Shown: piece by piece, positions 63,946 to 64,000 of the stretch
Numbering within the stretch: position 1 is the first letter of the stretch
Layout of the letters: each line of letters begins with the position of its first letter
Source of the DNA: Rouxiella sp. WC2420
GTDB taxonomy: Bacteria; Pseudomonadota; Gammaproteobacteria; Enterobacterales; Enterobacteriaceae
Direction: 5' to 3'
Assembly: GCF_041200025.1 (NCBI RefSeq)
Contig: NZ_CP165628.1
Location: 3,906,001 to 3,970,000, forward strand
Length of the DNA stretch: 64,000 bases
The notes under the pieces: generated by a model
Seen by the model: only the letters and a program-made list of their open reading frames with translations
Database searches by the model: none
Told to the model about the DNA's origin: nothing
Translations under genes and position numbers: made by a program

Positions 63946-64000
63946 ATGTCTCAGAAATCATCCGTTAATCGTCGCTTCGTTCTCGCCTCTCGTCCAACCG
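63946..64000 (+). CDS. NADPH-dependent curcumin/2-alkenal reductase-like, 5' end only
   Basis: AAGGAATCAGT precedes the ATG. Only 18 codons are in the window, reading MSQKSSVNRRFVLASRPT. This matches the start of the CurA/YncB-type zinc-free alcohol dehydrogenase family (NRRWVLASRPHG). The product name rests on this short segment. Confidence 0.6.
   Translation, partial: MSQKSSVNRRFVLASRPT

Overview
The window is chromosomal DNA of a gammaproteobacterium of the order Enterobacterales. Three things support this: an E. coli-like block bioA / bioBFCD / (ABC ATPase) / uvrB / ybhK / moaABCDE / ybhL / rhlE, ERIC repeats, and close homologues of dld, yohC, yohP, pbpG, dusC, ddlA and fepA. Accessory content (PhnCDE uptake, FAD-gluconate dehydrogenase, DUF943/DUF3289 genes) and moderate GC suggest the Yersiniaceae (Rahnella/Rouxiella/Ewingella/Serratia-like), but the genus cannot be fixed by reading alone. 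No rRNA, tRNA, transposase, integrase or CRISPR array was seen.

Layout. 0-5.6 kb: an MpaB-like oxygenase (partial) and a TetR regulator, divergent from a small secreted protein and seven DUF1471 (YdgH/BhsA/McbA-type) periplasmic proteins. Six of the eight genes carry the same promoter cassette: a -35 element, a 17-bp spacer, a -10 element, then four bases later a palindrome TTAWCG-NN-CGWTAA. Six of the DUF1471 genes arose as two copies of a three-gene unit of about 1.44 kb. 5.6-16 kb: ddlA, a cupin, an aldehyde dehydrogenase, phnCDE1E2 (with an ERIC in the operon), dld and yohC. 15.4-16.4 kb: an AT-rich gap with a heptanucleotide repeat and an overlooked hok/sok type I toxin-antitoxin locus. 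16.4-22.6 kb: three-subunit membrane-bound gluconate dehydrogenase-type complex, an Asp/Glu-racemase-like protein, yohP and pbpG. 22.9-28.6 kb: LysR, tannase/feruloyl esterase, amidohydrolase and MFS transporter, a probable plant-phenolic catabolic cluster. 28.8-31.2 kb: Fur-boxed fepA.

31.2-36.4 kb is the most unusual region: an AT-rich island with two PAAR-DUF3289 proteins (403 aa each, near-identical for residues 1-270 and divergent after that). Each overlaps by 8 nt a 130-aa DUF943 membrane-anchored protein. Two further intact DUF943 genes, one decayed DUF943 gene and two decayed effector 3' ends lie between them. This is the architecture of a polymorphic type VI effector/immunity locus that has repeatedly swapped toxin tips and kept old immunity genes.

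36.5-45.2 kb: dusC, an MFS pump with a divergent Cys-rich COG2345-type regulator, rhlE with a structured leader, an mdtG-like pump and a secreted trypsin-like protease. 45.3-53.6 kb: ybhL, moaEDCBA behind a probable Moco riboswitch, ybhK, a VF530 protein and uvrB with a LexA box; triple ERIC arrays follow moaE and uvrB. 53.6-54.7 kb: a gene-free stretch with three clustered DnaA boxes at the position where E. coli has DARS1. 54.7-60.6 kb: an orphan UrtE-like ATPase with a broken signature motif, then the biotin operons around a BirA operator. 60.6-64 kb: LysR, a methionine-type aminotransferase, an amino-acid binding protein and the start of a CurA-like reductase.
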